This document shows positions 16,961 through 27,116 of a DNA stretch of 64,000 nucleotides, one piece after another (position 1 is the first letter of the stretch; each line of letters starts with the position of its first letter). Source of the DNA: an uncultured Bacteroidales bacterium (GTDB lineage Bacteria; Bacteroidota; Bacteroidia; Bacteroidales; Barnesiellaceae); the NCBI GenBank assembly GCA_949298955.1, contig CASFYQ010000008.1:1-64000 (forward strand), in the 5' to 3' direction. The notes beneath the pieces were generated by a model. It had not been told where the DNA came from, did not search any database, and saw only the letters and a program-made list of their open reading frames with translations. The translations under genes were made by a program, and so were the position numbers.

Positions 16961-18019
16961 TTATCTCTTTTCGGCTGACACTCTCAGGCTCTTCACTCGC
17001 CCGACAATCGCCTCGGGAGCTATATCGAGGCAAGCATAATCCTTGCGATGACACGGTTTATTGCCAAAGATGGAACACGGACGGCAGTCGAGCGGCCGCT
17101 GTACCACATTATCGGCCGACTGGTGCCACCCCAAAAAGCCGCAGTAGGGATGCGTGGCTCCCCACACCGAAACGACCGGTACCGCCACCAACGAAGCCAG
17201 GTGCATATTGGCCGAATCCATCGAAACCATTACATCGAGATGGCTCATCAAAGCCAGCTCGACGGCAAAGCCGTGACGCTTGTCGGCCAAGGTTACCACA
17301 TGGGGATAACGCTCTTTCCACACAGCCAGAATATCGCGTTCATACTCGCCCGAGCCGAACAGGAAAAGTTTCACCTTCGGCTCGGCCGACAACTTCGCTA
17401 CCACACGCTCCATGCGGTCGAGCGGATAAATCTTGCCTTTGTGCTTGGCAAAAGGGGCTATTCCTATCCAGTATTCGCCCGGCTCCTTGGGAGCTGTCAG
17501 GCCGGAATAGAGACTTTCATCGCCCTTCTCCCTACCATAAAGCGAATCGAAATCGGCGGTAAACCGAAACCCCAACGAGGTAAACACCTCGCCATATCGC
17601 TCGAACGAGGAGCGCAATGGCCGCAATTCGCCGCATTTGCGGCGGGCGGTGAGCCGCCTTTTCTCTCGGCGACCTTTGTCGATAACGGCAACCCGGATAC
17701 CCCACCATCGAAAAATAGTCCGCAGGAATTTCGAGCGCAACACATCGTGCAGGTCGGCCACGGCATCGATCGAGAGGTCTCGCATCTCCTTGGCAAGTTC
17801 ATAAAGCCCGCCGAAACCTTTGTGCCTCCCTTTCACGTCGGCTACCACCACCTGCAAATTGCGGGGGGCTTGCACGAAAAGTTGCGAGGCTGCCTGCTGG
17901 GTGAGCATGACAAAGGTCGTGTCGGGACAGGAACGACATACCGAGTAGACAATCGGTATGGTCATGGCCACATCGCCCAAAGCCGACAAGCGGATTATCA
18001 GAACCTTGCGATACGACAT
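16961..18019 (-). CDS. Glycosyltransferase family 9 (heptosyltransferase-like)
   Basis: This 352-residue protein has the two-Rossmann (GT-B) layout of ADP-heptose:LPS heptosyltransferases. It begins VLIIRLSALGDVAMTIPIVYSV and carries the late donor-site segment MDSANMHLASLVAVPVVSVWGATHP. It should add a sugar to the LPS inner core using a nucleotide-activated donor, likely ADP-heptose, but the sugar cannot be proved from sequence. It lies between the DUF4254 gene (13 bases away) and the LPS kinase gene, consistent with one LPS-core operon. Confidence 0.88.
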   Translation of the reverse strand: MSYRKVLIIRLSALGDVAMTIPIVYSVCRSCPDTTFVMLTQQAASQLFVQAPRNLQVVVADVKGRHKGFGGLYELAKEMRDLSIDAVADLHDVLRSKFLRTIFRWWGIRVAVIDKGRREKRRLTARRKCGELRPLRSSFERYGEVFTSLGFRFTADFDSLYGREKGDESLYSGLTAPKEPGEYWIGIAPFAKHKGKIYPLDRMERVVAKLSAEPKVKLFLFGSGEYERDILAVWKERYPHVVTLADKRHGFAVELALMSHLDVMVSMDSANMHLASLVAVPVVSVWGATHPYCGFLGWHQSADNVVQRPLDCRPCSIFGNKPCHRKDYACLDIAPEAIVGRVKSLRVSAEKR

Positions 18020-18032
18020 ATCCCGACCTTCG

Positions 18033-18644
18033 CTATTTCTTATACAATACCGGGTTCAACGCCGGGTCGTTGTACATCTTCATCTGTTTATATACCTTCA
18101 TATATTTGCGACCGGCCTCGATTTCGCCCAATAGCTGGTCGATAGCGACAGACAGGTCGGCCCGCTGCTCGAGCAGAACCTGCAACTTGGCACGACATTT
18201 CTCTATATGCTCGGGCGAAGCGTCCTGACGCTCCACCTCCTGCTGCATGTGGTAAATCTTCACCGCCAGAATCGACAGCCGATCGATAGCCCAAGCCGGG
18301 CTCTCGGTGTTGATAGTCGCATCGCTCCTCACCTCGACGGCAGCATATTTCTGCAAGAAATAATCGTCGATCATCTCGACCAAATCGGTACGCTCTTGAT
18401 TCGACTTGTCGATTCTCCGTTTGATGGCCAAGGCTTCTCGCGGGTCGATATCGGGGTTACGGATAATATCTTCGAGGTGCCATTGCACCACATCTATCCA
18501 GTTTTTCAAACACAGATAATACTCTATGCTACCCTCGGCATACGGATTCTCGAGTGTGGCGTCTACCTGGTCGAATCGGTGGTAATACTGCGTGGTGTCC
18601 CAAAAAATGTGATTACAGGTTTCTGCAAAAGTCATAAATTCCAT
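18033..18644 (-). CDS. DUF4254 protein of the LPS-core operon
   Basis: This 203-residue mostly helical cytoplasmic protein matches DUF4254, a family found mainly in Bacteroidetes and usually next to LPS glycosyltransferase genes, as here. Its biochemical role is not established. It is the first gene of the operon, with a TATGTTTG -7 element about 70 bases upstream. Confidence 0.8.
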   Translation of the reverse strand: MEFMTFAETCNHIFWDTTQYYHRFDQVDATLENPYAEGSIEYYLCLKNWIDVVQWHLEDIIRNPDIDPREALAIKRRIDKSNQERTDLVEMIDDYFLQKYAAVEVRSDATINTESPAWAIDRLSILAVKIYHMQQEVERQDASPEHIEKCRAKLQVLLEQRADLSVAIDQLLGEIEAGRKYMKVYKQMKMYNDPALNPVLYKK

Positions 18645-18714
18645 AGGTTAATAGACACACCTGTTTCGTTGCAAAATGCTTCTCCACAAGCCCGATGTGT
18701 CCTGTTTCATTTTA

Positions 18715-18722
18715 CAAACATA
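18715..18722 (-). promoter_or_regulatory. -7 element for the DUF4254-GT9-kinase operon
   Basis: TATGTTTG on the minus strand lies 70 bases before the DUF4254 start. The region is divergent from pdxB. No clear -33 element is seen. Confidence 0.5.
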
Positions 18723-18797
18723 ACAATAGTTTTATGAAAAATCGCTATTTCCCTTATATAAAAATAGTTCTTGGGTACACTCTCCCGGGAAATTTAC

Positions 18798-18805
18798 TAT
18801 TTTTG
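18798..18805 (+). promoter_or_regulatory. -7 element for pdxB
   Basis: TATTTTTG ends 19 bases before ATG 18825. It argues against an upstream start at 18771, which would lie before the transcription start. Confidence 0.55.
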
Positions 18806-18824
18806 TTTAGAAAAACCGTATGTT

Positions 18825-19940
18825 ATGACAACGATACCCTACATCATAGCCGACAGCAAGATACCCTATTTGAAAGGGGTACTCGAACCATACGCCCGCA
18901 TCGACTACCTGCCGCCCGAGCAAATCGACGCTCGTGCCGTGCGCGACGCCGACATTCTTCTAATACGCACCCGCACGAAATGCAACCGCGCCCTGCTCGA
19001 CAAGAGCCGTTGCCGCTACATTGCCACAGCAACCATCGGCTACGACCACATCGACACGGACTATTGCCGCGAGCAAGGTATCGAATGGATAAACTGCCCC
19101 GGCTGCAACGCCGCATCGGTAGGGCAATACATACTCTCGTCGCTGCTGGCTTGGAGCAAAAGCAGCCGCAAGCCCCTGCGCCAATGCACCATAGGCATCG
19201 TGGGCGTGGGGCACGTGGGGCGCATCGTTGCCCGATATGCCCGCCTGCTGGGTATGCGGGTCCTTCTCAACGACCCTCCGCGCGAAGAGGCCGAAAGTGC
19301 GGCCGAGTTCACACCCCTCGAAGAGGTTTGCCACGAAGCCGATATCATCACTTTCCACACTCCGCTCACCCGAGGCGGGAAATATCCCACGTTCCACCTT
19401 GCCGACGCCCGGTTCTTCGATTCGCTGGCAAAAGCCCCTCTGCTCATCAATACTGCCCGAGGCGAAGTCATAGAGACCGAAGCCTTGAAATACGCTTTGA
19501 AACAACAACAGATTTCGGCCGTCATACTCGACTGCTGGGAAAACGAACCCCACATCGACAAGGAGTTACTAAGCCAGGCTCTCATAGCCACACCCCACAT
19601 TGCCGGATATTCGGCCGACGGTAAATCGACCGCCACGAGAATGATTGTCGAAGCCGTAGGCCGATGGATAGGGCTACACATTCCTACTCAGGGAATCACA
19701 CCGCCGACTCCGGCACAGCCCCTCATCGATCTTGCGGGTGTTTCCACCCCTTTGCAAAAAGCCGTGTGGGACACCTACAACCCCTTTGACGACGACCTCA
19801 GGCTGCGCAAGTCACCCGAAACCTTCGAGATGCAACGCGGCCTCTATCCGCTACGGCGCGAGTTCGGAGCCTACCGCATACGGGAAGCCTCGGAATCCGA
19901 CCGCCCGGTTTTAGAAAAATTAGGGTTTACACTCGAATAA
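18825..19940 (+). CDS. pdxB: Erythronate-4-phosphate dehydrogenase
   Basis: This 371-residue enzyme oxidises 4-phospho-erythronate in the DXP-dependent pyridoxal phosphate pathway. It has a D-2-hydroxyacid dehydrogenase fold with the NAD-binding motif IGIVGVGHVGRI. The catalytic arginine lies in LLINTARGEVIE, the glutamate in WENEPHID and the histidine in TPHIAGYSADGK. The C-terminal extension of about 80 residues is the PdxB-type dimerisation domain and separates it from SerA. ATG 18825 is chosen because it matches family starts and sits just after the -7 element. Confidence 0.93.
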   Translation: MTTIPYIIADSKIPYLKGVLEPYARIDYLPPEQIDARAVRDADILLIRTRTKCNRALLDKSRCRYIATATIGYDHIDTDYCREQGIEWINCPGCNAASVGQYILSSLLAWSKSSRKPLRQCTIGIVGVGHVGRIVARYARLLGMRVLLNDPPREEAESAAEFTPLEEVCHEADIITFHTPLTRGGKYPTFHLADARFFDSLAKAPLLINTARGEVIETEALKYALKQQQISAVILDCWENEPHIDKELLSQALIATPHIAGYSADGKSTATRMIVEAVGRWIGLHIPTQGITPPTPAQPLIDLAGVSTPLQKAVWDTYNPFDDDLRLRKSPETFEMQRGLYPLRREFGAYRIREASESDRPVLEKLGFTLE

Positions 19941-20178
19941 ATATACATATTTTCAATATCTCCACTCCACAAAAAAGAAATGTGTCGCACAACAAAAAAC
20001 AACTGTTTTAGAACATAAACCACACGAAAAACACCTGTTTTCTGCACAAAAAATCAACAAATGTGCAAAAAATGAGTAATTTATAAGAGAAAATTTTTTT
20101 TCTTCGGAGAAAAATGTATTCCTTTGCACTGCAAAAAATAAGAACGTTAATTTATTTATTAATTAAAATTTGAAAATT

Positions 20179-20424
20179 ATGTCTGACGTAGCATCAACAG
20201 TAAAAGAAATTATCGTAGAAAAATTAGGTGTTAAAGAATCTGAGGTAACTCCCGAAGCCAATTTCACCAATGACCTGGGTGCCGACTCTTTGGACACTGT
20301 TGAAATGATCATGGAATTCGAAACCAAATTCGATATCAAAATCGCTGACGATCAAGCAGAAAAAATCACGACTGTAGGCGAAGCCATCGCTCACATCGAA
20401 AAAGCTATCGCAGAGAAGAACTAA
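20179..20424 (+). CDS. acpP: Acyl carrier protein
   Basis: This 81-residue acidic protein carries growing acyl chains in type II fatty acid synthesis. The phosphopantetheine attachment serine is Ser37 in [13 protein letters not shown] 20179 gives the usual MSDVAS start; the upstream TTG at 20170 is unlikely. fabF begins six bases after its stop, so the pair is co-transcribed. The 240 bases upstream are very AT-rich, as expected for a strong promoter region. Confidence 0.97.
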   Translation: MSDVASTVKEIIVEKLGVKESEVTPEANFTNDLGADSLDTVEMIMEFETKFDIKIADDQAEKITTVGEAIAHIEKAIAEKN

Positions 20425-20430
20425 TAATTT

Positions 20431-21693
20431 ATGGAGCTTAAAAGAGTTGTAGTAACAGGTCTTGGTGCTATTACTCCGCTGGGAAACGATGTCCCCACCA
20501 CGTGGGACGCGCTTCTGAAAGGAGTAAGCGGAGCAGGACCTATTACGCTTTTCGACGCATCTGAATTCAAGACTCAATTTGCTTGCGAGGTAAAGGATTT
20601 CGACCCGTTGAAATATTTCAACGCCAAGGAAGTCCGTAAACTCGACCGCTATACCCAGTTTGCACTGGCTGCCACACAAGAGAGCATCGCCGACTCGGGG
20701 CTCGACCTCGAAGCTGTCAACAAAGACCGCGCGGGCGTAATTTTCTCGGCAGGTATCGGCGGTATCAGCACCTTTGAGCAAGAGGTAGGGAACTATGCCG
20801 TAGCCCCCGAAAAAGGACCGCGCTTCAATCCCTTCTTCATTCCCAAGATGATTGCCGACATCGCCGCAGGACAAATCTCCATGATTTACGGTTTCCGCGG
20901 TCCCAATTTCGGTATCGTATCGGCCTGCGCATCGTCCACCCATGCCCTTATCGACGCTTATAACTATATCCGTCTGGGCAAAGCCGACCTGATTGTATCG
21001 GGTGGTGCCGAAGCTGCAATCACCGTATCGGGAGTAGGTGGATTCAATGCCATGCACGCACTCTCTACCCGCAACGACTCGCCCGCAACGGCTTCGCGTC
21101 CGTTCAGTGCATCGCGCGACGGTTTTGTAATGGGTGAAGGTAGTGCCTGCCTTATTCTTGAAGAACTGGAACACGCATTGGCCCGCGGGGCTAAAATTTA
21201 TGCCGAAGTCGTAGGCGGCGGTCTCTCGGCCGATGCCTATCACCTGACGGCAACCCACCCCGACGGATTAGGTGCCAAACTCGTGATGCAAAATGCTCTC
21301 GACGATGCCCACATGGCTCCCGAAGAGATTGACTACATCAACGTTCACGGTACCTCGACCCCTGTCGGCGATAAATCAGAAGCCAAAGCGATTTTGGAAG
21401 TTTTCGGCGATCACGCCTACAAGCTCAACATCAGTTCGACCAAATCGATGACCGGCCACCTGCTGGGTGCGACGGGAGCTTTGGAAGCGCTTATCTGCGT
21501 GAAGACTATCGACGAAAACATCGTGCCCCCCACCATCAACCATGCCGAGGGCGACGACGATCCCGAAATCGACAACAAGTTGAATTTCACATTCAACCAA
21601 CCTCAGAAACGCGAAGTAAACGCGGCTCTGTCCAACACATTTGGTTTCGGCGGTCACAATGCCAGCTTAATCGTAAAGAAATTCACGAAATAA
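20431..21693 (+). CDS. fabF: 3-oxoacyl-ACP synthase II (KAS II)
   Basis: This 420-residue thiolase-fold enzyme condenses malonyl-ACP with acyl-ACP. The active-site Cys166 is in VSACASSTHAL. The two histidines lie in NVHGTSTPVGD and KSMTGHLLGA, and the final GFGGHNASLI motif is present. It sits in the conserved order acpP-fabF-rnc with very short gaps. Confidence 0.98.
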   Translation: MELKRVVVTGLGAITPLGNDVPTTWDALLKGVSGAGPITLFDASEFKTQFACEVKDFDPLKYFNAKEVRKLDRYTQFALAATQESIADSGLDLEAVNKDRAGVIFSAGIGGISTFEQEVGNYAVAPEKGPRFNPFFIPKMIADIAAGQISMIYGFRGPNFGIVSACASSTHALIDAYNYIRLGKADLIVSGGAEAAITVSGVGGFNAMHALSTRNDSPATASRPFSASRDGFVMGEGSACLILEELEHALARGAKIYAEVVGGGLSADAYHLTATHPDGLGAKLVMQNALDDAHMAPEEIDYINVHGTSTPVGDKSEAKAILEVFGDHAYKLNISSTKSMTGHLLGATGALEALICVKTIDENIVPPTINHAEGDDDPEIDNKLNFTFNQPQKREVNAALSNTFGFGGHNASLIVKKFTK

Positions 21694-21696
21694 AAC

Positions 21697-22512
21697 GTGC
21701 TTAAAGCGATTTATAACCGTATAAGGCTCCTTATGCTTCGTCATAAGGAGCCTTATGTTCTATACCATGACCTGTTGGGGTTTTGGCCCGGCAACATACA
21801 CTTATACGAAATAGCCTGCCTGCACAGTTCCTCGTCGATTTGCGAACAGGGCAGACGCATCAACAACGAGCGTCTCGAATTTTTGGGCGATGCCATTCTC
21901 GATGCCATAGTTGCCGATATACTTTTTCACCGATTCGGCAACCGAAAGGAGGGATTCCTTACCAACACCCGTGCCAAAATCGTCAAACGCGAATCGCTCA
22001 ACGACATCGCATTGAAAATAGGACTCGACCGTTTCATTACCTGTTCCTCTCGCATCAGCTCACACAACAACTACCTGTATGGAAACGCACTCGAAGCCCT
22101 CATCGGTGCCATCTACCTCGACCAAGGTTACGACAACTGCAAACGTTTCATCGAAACCCGTATCATCGACTCGCTCATCGACCTCGAAAAACTGTCGAAA
22201 GAGGAGACCAATTTCAAGTCTCGACTCATCGAATGGAGCCAGAAACACAAAATCGACATACAATTTGCCCTCATTGAAACACTGGTCGACCAAAACAACA
22301 GCCCGGTGTTTCAATCGCAAGCTCTTTTGGGCGGACTGTCGGGAGGCATAGGCATCGGATATTCCAAGAAAGAATCGCAACAAAACGCTGCCCGCATTGC
22401 TATCGGCCGGCTGCGTAAAGACAAGTCGTACCGACAAATGGTACTGGCCACCCGCAAAAACGAAAATCAGGAAATTGTCACAGAAAAAACACACATTGGA
22501 CAACAGGAATAA
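21697..22512 (+). CDS. rnc: Ribonuclease III
   Basis: This 271-residue endonuclease cleaves double-stranded RNA in rRNA processing and RNA turnover. The RNase III signature ERLEFLGDAILDAIVA (about residues 50-65) holds the catalytic acidic residues, and GNALEALIGAIYLDQG is the second metal-site motif. A double-stranded RNA-binding domain fills the C-terminus (from about 165; GIGYSKKESQQNAARIA). It starts three bases after fabF. Confidence 0.96.
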   Translation: MLKAIYNRIRLLMLRHKEPYVLYHDLLGFWPGNIHLYEIACLHSSSSICEQGRRINNERLEFLGDAILDAIVADILFHRFGNRKEGFLTNTRAKIVKRESLNDIALKIGLDRFITCSSRISSHNNYLYGNALEALIGAIYLDQGYDNCKRFIETRIIDSLIDLEKLSKEETNFKSRLIEWSQKHKIDIQFALIETLVDQNNSPVFQSQALLGGLSGGIGIGYSKKESQQNAARIAIGRLRKDKSYRQMVLATRKNENQEIVTEKTHIGQQE

Positions 22513-22525
22513 CGGGAGAATTGCC

Positions 22526-22533
22526 TATTTTTG
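22526..22533 (+). promoter_or_regulatory. -7 element for the GH3-family gene
   Basis: TATTTTTG lies 24 bases before ATG 22558 and supports that start over a frame beginning at 22531. Confidence 0.45.
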
Positions 22534-22557
22534 CTATTCATTGAAAACCTGCGACAA

Positions 22558-24057
22558 ATGAATCTCACGAAGTTGCTACGCCCGCTGTTTGCAAAACGGC
22601 TCTCCCAGATAGATCGTTATGCCGACTGCGGCGACATCATCCAGCAGAAAACGCTTATCGACCTGTTGCAAAAAGCACGGAAGACTCAAATAGGAACGGC
22701 TTATCGGTTCAACGAAATATCGTCTTACAAAAGTTTTACCGAACATGTACCCATCAACGGGTATGAAGAGTTGAAACCCTACATCGAGCGCACAATGCGG
22801 GGCGAACAGAACATTCTGTGGCCTACCCCCATACGACATTTTGCCAAATCGTCGGGCACGACCAACGACAAGAGCAAGTTTATCCCCGTAAGCGCCGAAG
22901 CACTGCGCCATTGCCACTATCAGGGGGGAGCCGATTGCGTAGCCTTGTACCTGCGTGAAAATCCCGAGAGCCGCTTTTTCTCGGGCAAAGGACTTGTTTT
23001 GGGAGGAAGCCAGGCACAAAACCCCTTCGGAACGGCCTACTGCGGCGACCTCTCGGCCACTCTCATACAGAATATCCACCCGCTCGTCAACCTCATCAGA
23101 GTGCCTTCGAAAAAAATCGCCCTCATGAGCGAGTGGGACACCAAGCTCGAAGCCATTGCCAACAGCACCATCGGATGCGATGTCACCAACCTCTCGGGGG
23201 TCCCCTCGTGGTTTCTCGTCCTCATTAAACACATTTTGAAAAAGACGGGCCGACAAGATTTGTCGGAAATATGGCCCCACCTCGAAGTGTTTTTCCATGG
23301 CGGCATCAGCTTTGCTCCGTACCGCGAACAATACCAACGGCTCATCTCCAGCCCGCAGATGCACTATGTCGAGACCTACAATGCTTCGGAGGGCTTCTTT
23401 GCCGTGCAAAACGAGCTCGACACGCCGGGCATGTTGCTGCTCATCGACTTGGGCATCTTCTACGAATTTATTCCCTTGGGGGGAAACAGCGAACAAGCAG
23501 TACCCTTGTGGGAAGTAGAAGCGGGACGCAACTACGAGCTCGTCATTACCTCGAACGGTGGTCTGTGGCGATACCGCATGGGCGACACCGTGAAAGTGCT
23601 CTCGACCCACCCGCTGAAAATCTGCGTATCGGGACGTACCAAACACTACATCAACGCCTTCGGCGAGGAGCTTATGGTCGACAATGCCGAACAGGCTATT
23701 GCCCGCACCTGCCAACAGACAGGAGCGAGCGTGCTCAACTACACGGCCGCGCCGGTATATATGACCGACCATAGCAAAGGACGGCACCAATGGCTCATCG
23801 AATTTAGCGAGCTACCTGTCTCCATCGAAGAGTTTGCCCAACGGCTCGACCAAAACCTGCAAAACCTCAACTCCGACTACGAGGCCAAACGCTTCAAGAG
23901 TATCGCCCTCGAACGCCTCGAAATCATTCCGGCCAAGGCGGGCATATTCGACGACTGGCTGCGCGACCACAACAAACTGGGCGGACAGCACAAGATTCCC
24001 CGCCTGTACAACCGGCGCGACATTATCGAGGAAATTCTCAAATACAACAACCAATAA
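22558..24057 (+). CDS. GH3 auxin-responsive-promoter family protein
   Basis: This 499-residue protein belongs to the GH3 branch of the adenylate-forming superfamily. It shows the ATP-binding segment FAKSSGTTNDKSKFIP (about residues 95-110), the VETYNASEGFFAVQ motif and the hinge region LWRYRMGDTVKV. The C-terminal INAFGEELMVDNAEQA fits the same family. Plant members join amino acids to hormones. The bacterial homologues are common in Bacteroidetes but their substrate is unknown. It follows rnc closely but seems to have its own promoter, and a perfect hairpin terminator lies downstream. Confidence 0.88.
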   Translation: MNLTKLLRPLFAKRLSQIDRYADCGDIIQQKTLIDLLQKARKTQIGTAYRFNEISSYKSFTEHVPINGYEELKPYIERTMRGEQNILWPTPIRHFAKSSGTTNDKSKFIPVSAEALRHCHYQGGADCVALYLRENPESRFFSGKGLVLGGSQAQNPFGTAYCGDLSATLIQNIHPLVNLIRVPSKKIALMSEWDTKLEAIANSTIGCDVTNLSGVPSWFLVLIKHILKKTGRQDLSEIWPHLEVFFHGGISFAPYREQYQRLISSPQMHYVETYNASEGFFAVQNELDTPGMLLLIDLGIFYEFIPLGGNSEQAVPLWEVEAGRNYELVITSNGGLWRYRMGDTVKVLSTHPLKICVSGRTKHYINAFGEELMVDNAEQAIARTCQQTGASVLNYTAAPVYMTDHSKGRHQWLIEFSELPVSIEEFAQRLDQNLQNLNSDYEAKRFKSIALERLEIIPAKAGIFDDWLRDHNKLGGQHKIPRLYNRRDIIEEILKYNNQ

Positions 24058-24107
24058 CCAGCCTCAAACAGCTATTCCCGGCCCGGCTTCGGTTCAAAGG
24101 GATAAAC

Positions 24108-24145
24108 GCAAGAACCCCATACCATCATCGGTATGGGGTTCTTGC
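24108..24145. terminator. Bidirectional terminator between GH3-family gene and metG
   Basis: A perfect 16-bp stem (24108-24123 with 24130-24145) with a six-base loop separates two convergent genes. Confidence 0.88.
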
Positions 24146-24163
24146 TGTATAAAATCGTAAAAA

Positions 24164-26206
24164 CTATTTCACCTCCGATCCGGGGGTAATCTCGTCGGCT
24201 GCCGGGGTGATGACAACCAAGCGGCCGTCGGCATCTTCGGCCGAGAGAATCATACCCTGCGACTCGATGCCTTTCAGCTTGCGAGGCTCGAGGTTGGCCA
24301 CGAAGCAGACATTCTTACCCACCAGTTCCTCGGGCTGGTAGTGCTTGGCAATACCCGACACGATGGTACGACCACCCAAGCCATCGTCGATGCGGAACTG
24401 CAACAACTTGTCGGCCTTGGGTACCTTTTGACATTCAAGCACTTTACCCACCCGAATATCGAGCTTCATAAAATCGTCGAAAGCCACATTCTCGCGTATC
24501 GGCGCTGCCTTATGATTCTTCAACTCATTGGCCTTCTTGGTCGCCAGCAGTTTGTTTACCTGCGCCTCGATTACACTGTCGTCTATCTTCTCGAACAGCA
24601 GTTCGGCCTGTCCCAGTTCGGCCCCGGCAGACAAAATGTCGGTACGGCCCAACATATTCCAGTCGCAATGATCCAGACAGAGCATGCGACGCAGTTTCTC
24701 GGCCGAGAAGGGGAGGAAAGGCTCGAAGGCAATCGCCAGGTTGGCCGTGATTTGCAAGGCCAGGTTCAAGATGGTAGCCACGCGGGGCACATCGGTCTTG
24801 GCCAGTTTCCAAGGCTCGGTATCGGCCAGATATTTGTTACCGATACGGGCCAGGTTCATGGCCTCTTTGAGGGCATCGCGGAAGCGGTAATGGTCGAGGT
24901 AGTTCTCGACCGAAGCCTTCACGTCGACAAACTCTTTAAGAGTGTCACGGTCGTAATCGGTCAACTCGCCGGCCTCGGGAACCTTACCCTCGAAATACTT
25001 GTGCGTGAGCACCAGCGCCCGGTTCACAAAGTTGCCCAGGATAGCCACCAGCTCATTGTTGTTGCGGGCCTGGAAATCTTTCCAGGTGAAATCATTGTCT
25101 TTCGTCTCGGGAGCATTGGCCGTGAGCACATAGCGCAGCACGTCCTGCTTGCCGGGAAACTCCTCGAGATACTCGTGCAGCCACACGGCCCAGTTGCGCG
25201 AGGTCGAAATCTTGTCGCCCTCGAGGTTGAGGAACTCGTTGGCCGGTACATTGTCGGGCAAGATATAGCTGCCTTCGGCTTTCAACATGGCCGGGAAAAC
25301 GATGCAGTGGAACACGATATTGTCCTTGCCGATGAAATGTACCATTTTCGTCTCGGAGTCTTTCCAATAGAGTTCCCACTTGTCGGGGAGCAGTTCCTTG
25401 GTATTCGAGATATAACCGATGGGGGCGTCGAACCACACGTAGAGCACCTTGCCCTCGGCTCCTTCGACCGGCACGGGTACACCCCAGTCGAGGTCGCGGC
25501 TCACGGCACGGGGTTGCAATCCCATATCGAGCCACGATTTGCACTGACCGTACACATTGGGTTTCCACTCCTTGTGCTCCTCGAGAATCCATTGACGCAA
25601 GAAAGGTTCCCACTTGTCGAGAGGCAGATACCAGTGCTTCGTCTCGCGCAACACCGGTTTGTTGCCCGTGATGGCCGACTTGGGATTGATGAGATCGGTA
25701 GCGTTCAGCGAGGTACCGCAGGCTTCGCACTGGTCGCCATAAGCCCGCTCGTTACCGCAATGGGGGCAGGTGCCGGTAATATAGCGGTCGGCCAAGAACT
25801 GGTTGGCCTCCTCGTCATAATACTGCATCGAGGTCTTCTCGATAAATTCGCCCTTATCGTAGAGCTTGCGGAAGAAATCGGAAGCCATCTGCGAGTGAAT
25901 GTCCGACGTTGTGCGCGAATAGATGTCGAACGATATACCGAACTCCTCGAACGATTTCTTAATGATGTTGTGGTAGCGGTCTACGATGTCCTGCGGGGTT
26001 ACCCCCTCGGCTTTCGCCTTGATGGTGATGGGCACACCGTGCTCGTCGCTACCCCCTATCATAATCACATCTTCGCCTTTCAAGCGCAGATACCGGGTAT
26101 AAATATCTGCCGGGACATATACACCTGCCAGGTGGCCTATATGCACAGGGCCGTTGGCATAGGGCAATGCGGTCGTAACCAGCGTACGTTTGAATTTCTT
26201 CTCCAT
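24164..26206 (-). CDS. metG: Methionyl-tRNA synthetase
   Basis: This 680-residue class I synthetase charges tRNA-Met. It has the HIGH-type motif in [14 protein letters not shown] and a four-cysteine zinc knuckle (CPHCG...CEACG, about residues 147-163). KISTS in [10 protein letters not shown] stands for KMSKS. The C-terminal EMAP/Trbp111-like tRNA-binding OB fold starts at about 580 ([14 protein letters not shown]). It has its own -7 element and is separate from the upstream polysaccharide operon. Confidence 0.98.
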   Translation of the reverse strand: MEKKFKRTLVTTALPYANGPVHIGHLAGVYVPADIYTRYLRLKGEDVIMIGGSDEHGVPITIKAKAEGVTPQDIVDRYHNIIKKSFEEFGISFDIYSRTTSDIHSQMASDFFRKLYDKGEFIEKTSMQYYDEEANQFLADRYITGTCPHCGNERAYGDQCEACGTSLNATDLINPKSAITGNKPVLRETKHWYLPLDKWEPFLRQWILEEHKEWKPNVYGQCKSWLDMGLQPRAVSRDLDWGVPVPVEGAEGKVLYVWFDAPIGYISNTKELLPDKWELYWKDSETKMVHFIGKDNIVFHCIVFPAMLKAEGSYILPDNVPANEFLNLEGDKISTSRNWAVWLHEYLEEFPGKQDVLRYVLTANAPETKDNDFTWKDFQARNNNELVAILGNFVNRALVLTHKYFEGKVPEAGELTDYDRDTLKEFVDVKASVENYLDHYRFRDALKEAMNLARIGNKYLADTEPWKLAKTDVPRVATILNLALQITANLAIAFEPFLPFSAEKLRRMLCLDHCDWNMLGRTDILSAGAELGQAELLFEKIDDSVIEAQVNKLLATKKANELKNHKAAPIRENVAFDDFMKLDIRVGKVLECQKVPKADKLLQFRIDDGLGGRTIVSGIAKHYQPEELVGKNVCFVANLEPRKLKGIESQGMILSAEDADGRLVVITPAADEITPGSEVK

Positions 26207-26309
26207 ATGTTTCTAATTTCGTTCTATTATCCTGTTGCGGCAGACGACATTCCACCGAGGTTCCCGTCGGCGAGAATCGCCCGGGAAGCAGTCGTCGGCC
26301 TATTGGGCA

Positions 26310-26317
26310 CAAAGATA
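26310..26317 (-). promoter_or_regulatory. -7 element for metG
   Basis: TATCTTTG on the minus strand lies about 100 bases before the metG start, between the glycosyltransferase stop and metG. Confidence 0.55.
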
Positions 26318-26369
26318 CAAATTTCCTGCCGAAAGAATCGTTTCGGAATGAGCTTTTTAGAGGGTTCCG

Positions 26370-27116
26370 CTATTCGCGGCCCGTAATCCGGGCCACGGCA
26401 AAGCGCACGGCAAACCACAAATGGCGCAAAAAGGTGGGCACCGTGCCGTAATAGCGGCACATGATGGTATAGCGCTCCCGCAACGAAGCTTTGCGGTTGG
26501 AGGTAGTGACTCCCTCGTTGAGGTAGTCGATAAGAGTCTCGTGTGTATTGGTTATCGTGCGGGCCACTTGCATACAGCGGATACACCAGTCATAATCGGC
26601 CGAGAAGCGATAGCGCAAATCATACTCGGGAGCTATGGCACGCCGCACGATAAAGGCCTGATGGCACACCAGCATGCCCATGCGGAAACTCTTCACGGTC
26701 AACACCTCGGGAGCATGCAACCGGCGCATGGCCACAAAGCGACGCTGCACATCGACAAGTGCGGTCTCGCCATAGACAATGTCGGGGTCGGTTTCTTCGA
26801 TGGAACGGGCTATTTTCTGTAACGTATCGGACTCGTGCAGGGCATCGCCTGCATTCAGGAAGACGAGGTATCGCCCCGTAGCCCGGTGCAGCCCTTTGTT
26901 CATGGCGTCGTACAGTCCACGGTCGGGTTCGCTCGTCACCGAGGTAACAACCCGCGAAGCCCGGGCAAGGGCTACCGTGCCGTCGGTCGAGGCCCCGTCG
27001 ACAATCAGGTACTCATAGTCGGTAAAACTCTGCCTTTCTACACTACGCAGCGTGGCAGGCAGGGTAGACTCGGCATTGAAAGTAATCGTAATAATCGAAA
27101 AAAGCGGACTCTTCAT
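26370..27116 (-). CDS. Glycosyltransferase family 2 (WcaA-like)
   Basis: This 248-residue GT-A enzyme starts with [20 protein letters not shown] and has the nucleotide-sugar site [26 protein letters not shown] and the DXD-like FLNAGDAL (about residue 90) follow. It is the last of five tightly packed polysaccharide genes and overlaps the acyltransferase gene by four bases. It probably adds one sugar to the surface glycan made by this operon; donor and acceptor are unknown. Confidence 0.88.
   Translation of the reverse strand: MKSPLFSIITITFNAESTLPATLRSVERQSFTDYEYLIVDGASTDGTVALARASRVVTSVTSEPDRGLYDAMNKGLHRATGRYLVFLNAGDALHESDTLQKIARSIEETDPDIVYGETALVDVQRRFVAMRRLHAPEVLTVKSFRMGMLVCHQAFIVRRAIAPEYDLRYRFSADYDWCIRCMQVARTITNTHETLIDYLNEGVTTSNRKASLRERYTIMCRYYGTVPTFLRHLWFAVRFAVARITGRE

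Noticed and set aside
24341..26386. A 681-codon plus-strand frame opposite metG
   Set aside because: metG is certain from its motifs. The opposite frame is a byproduct of GC-rich codon bias and has no recognisable features.
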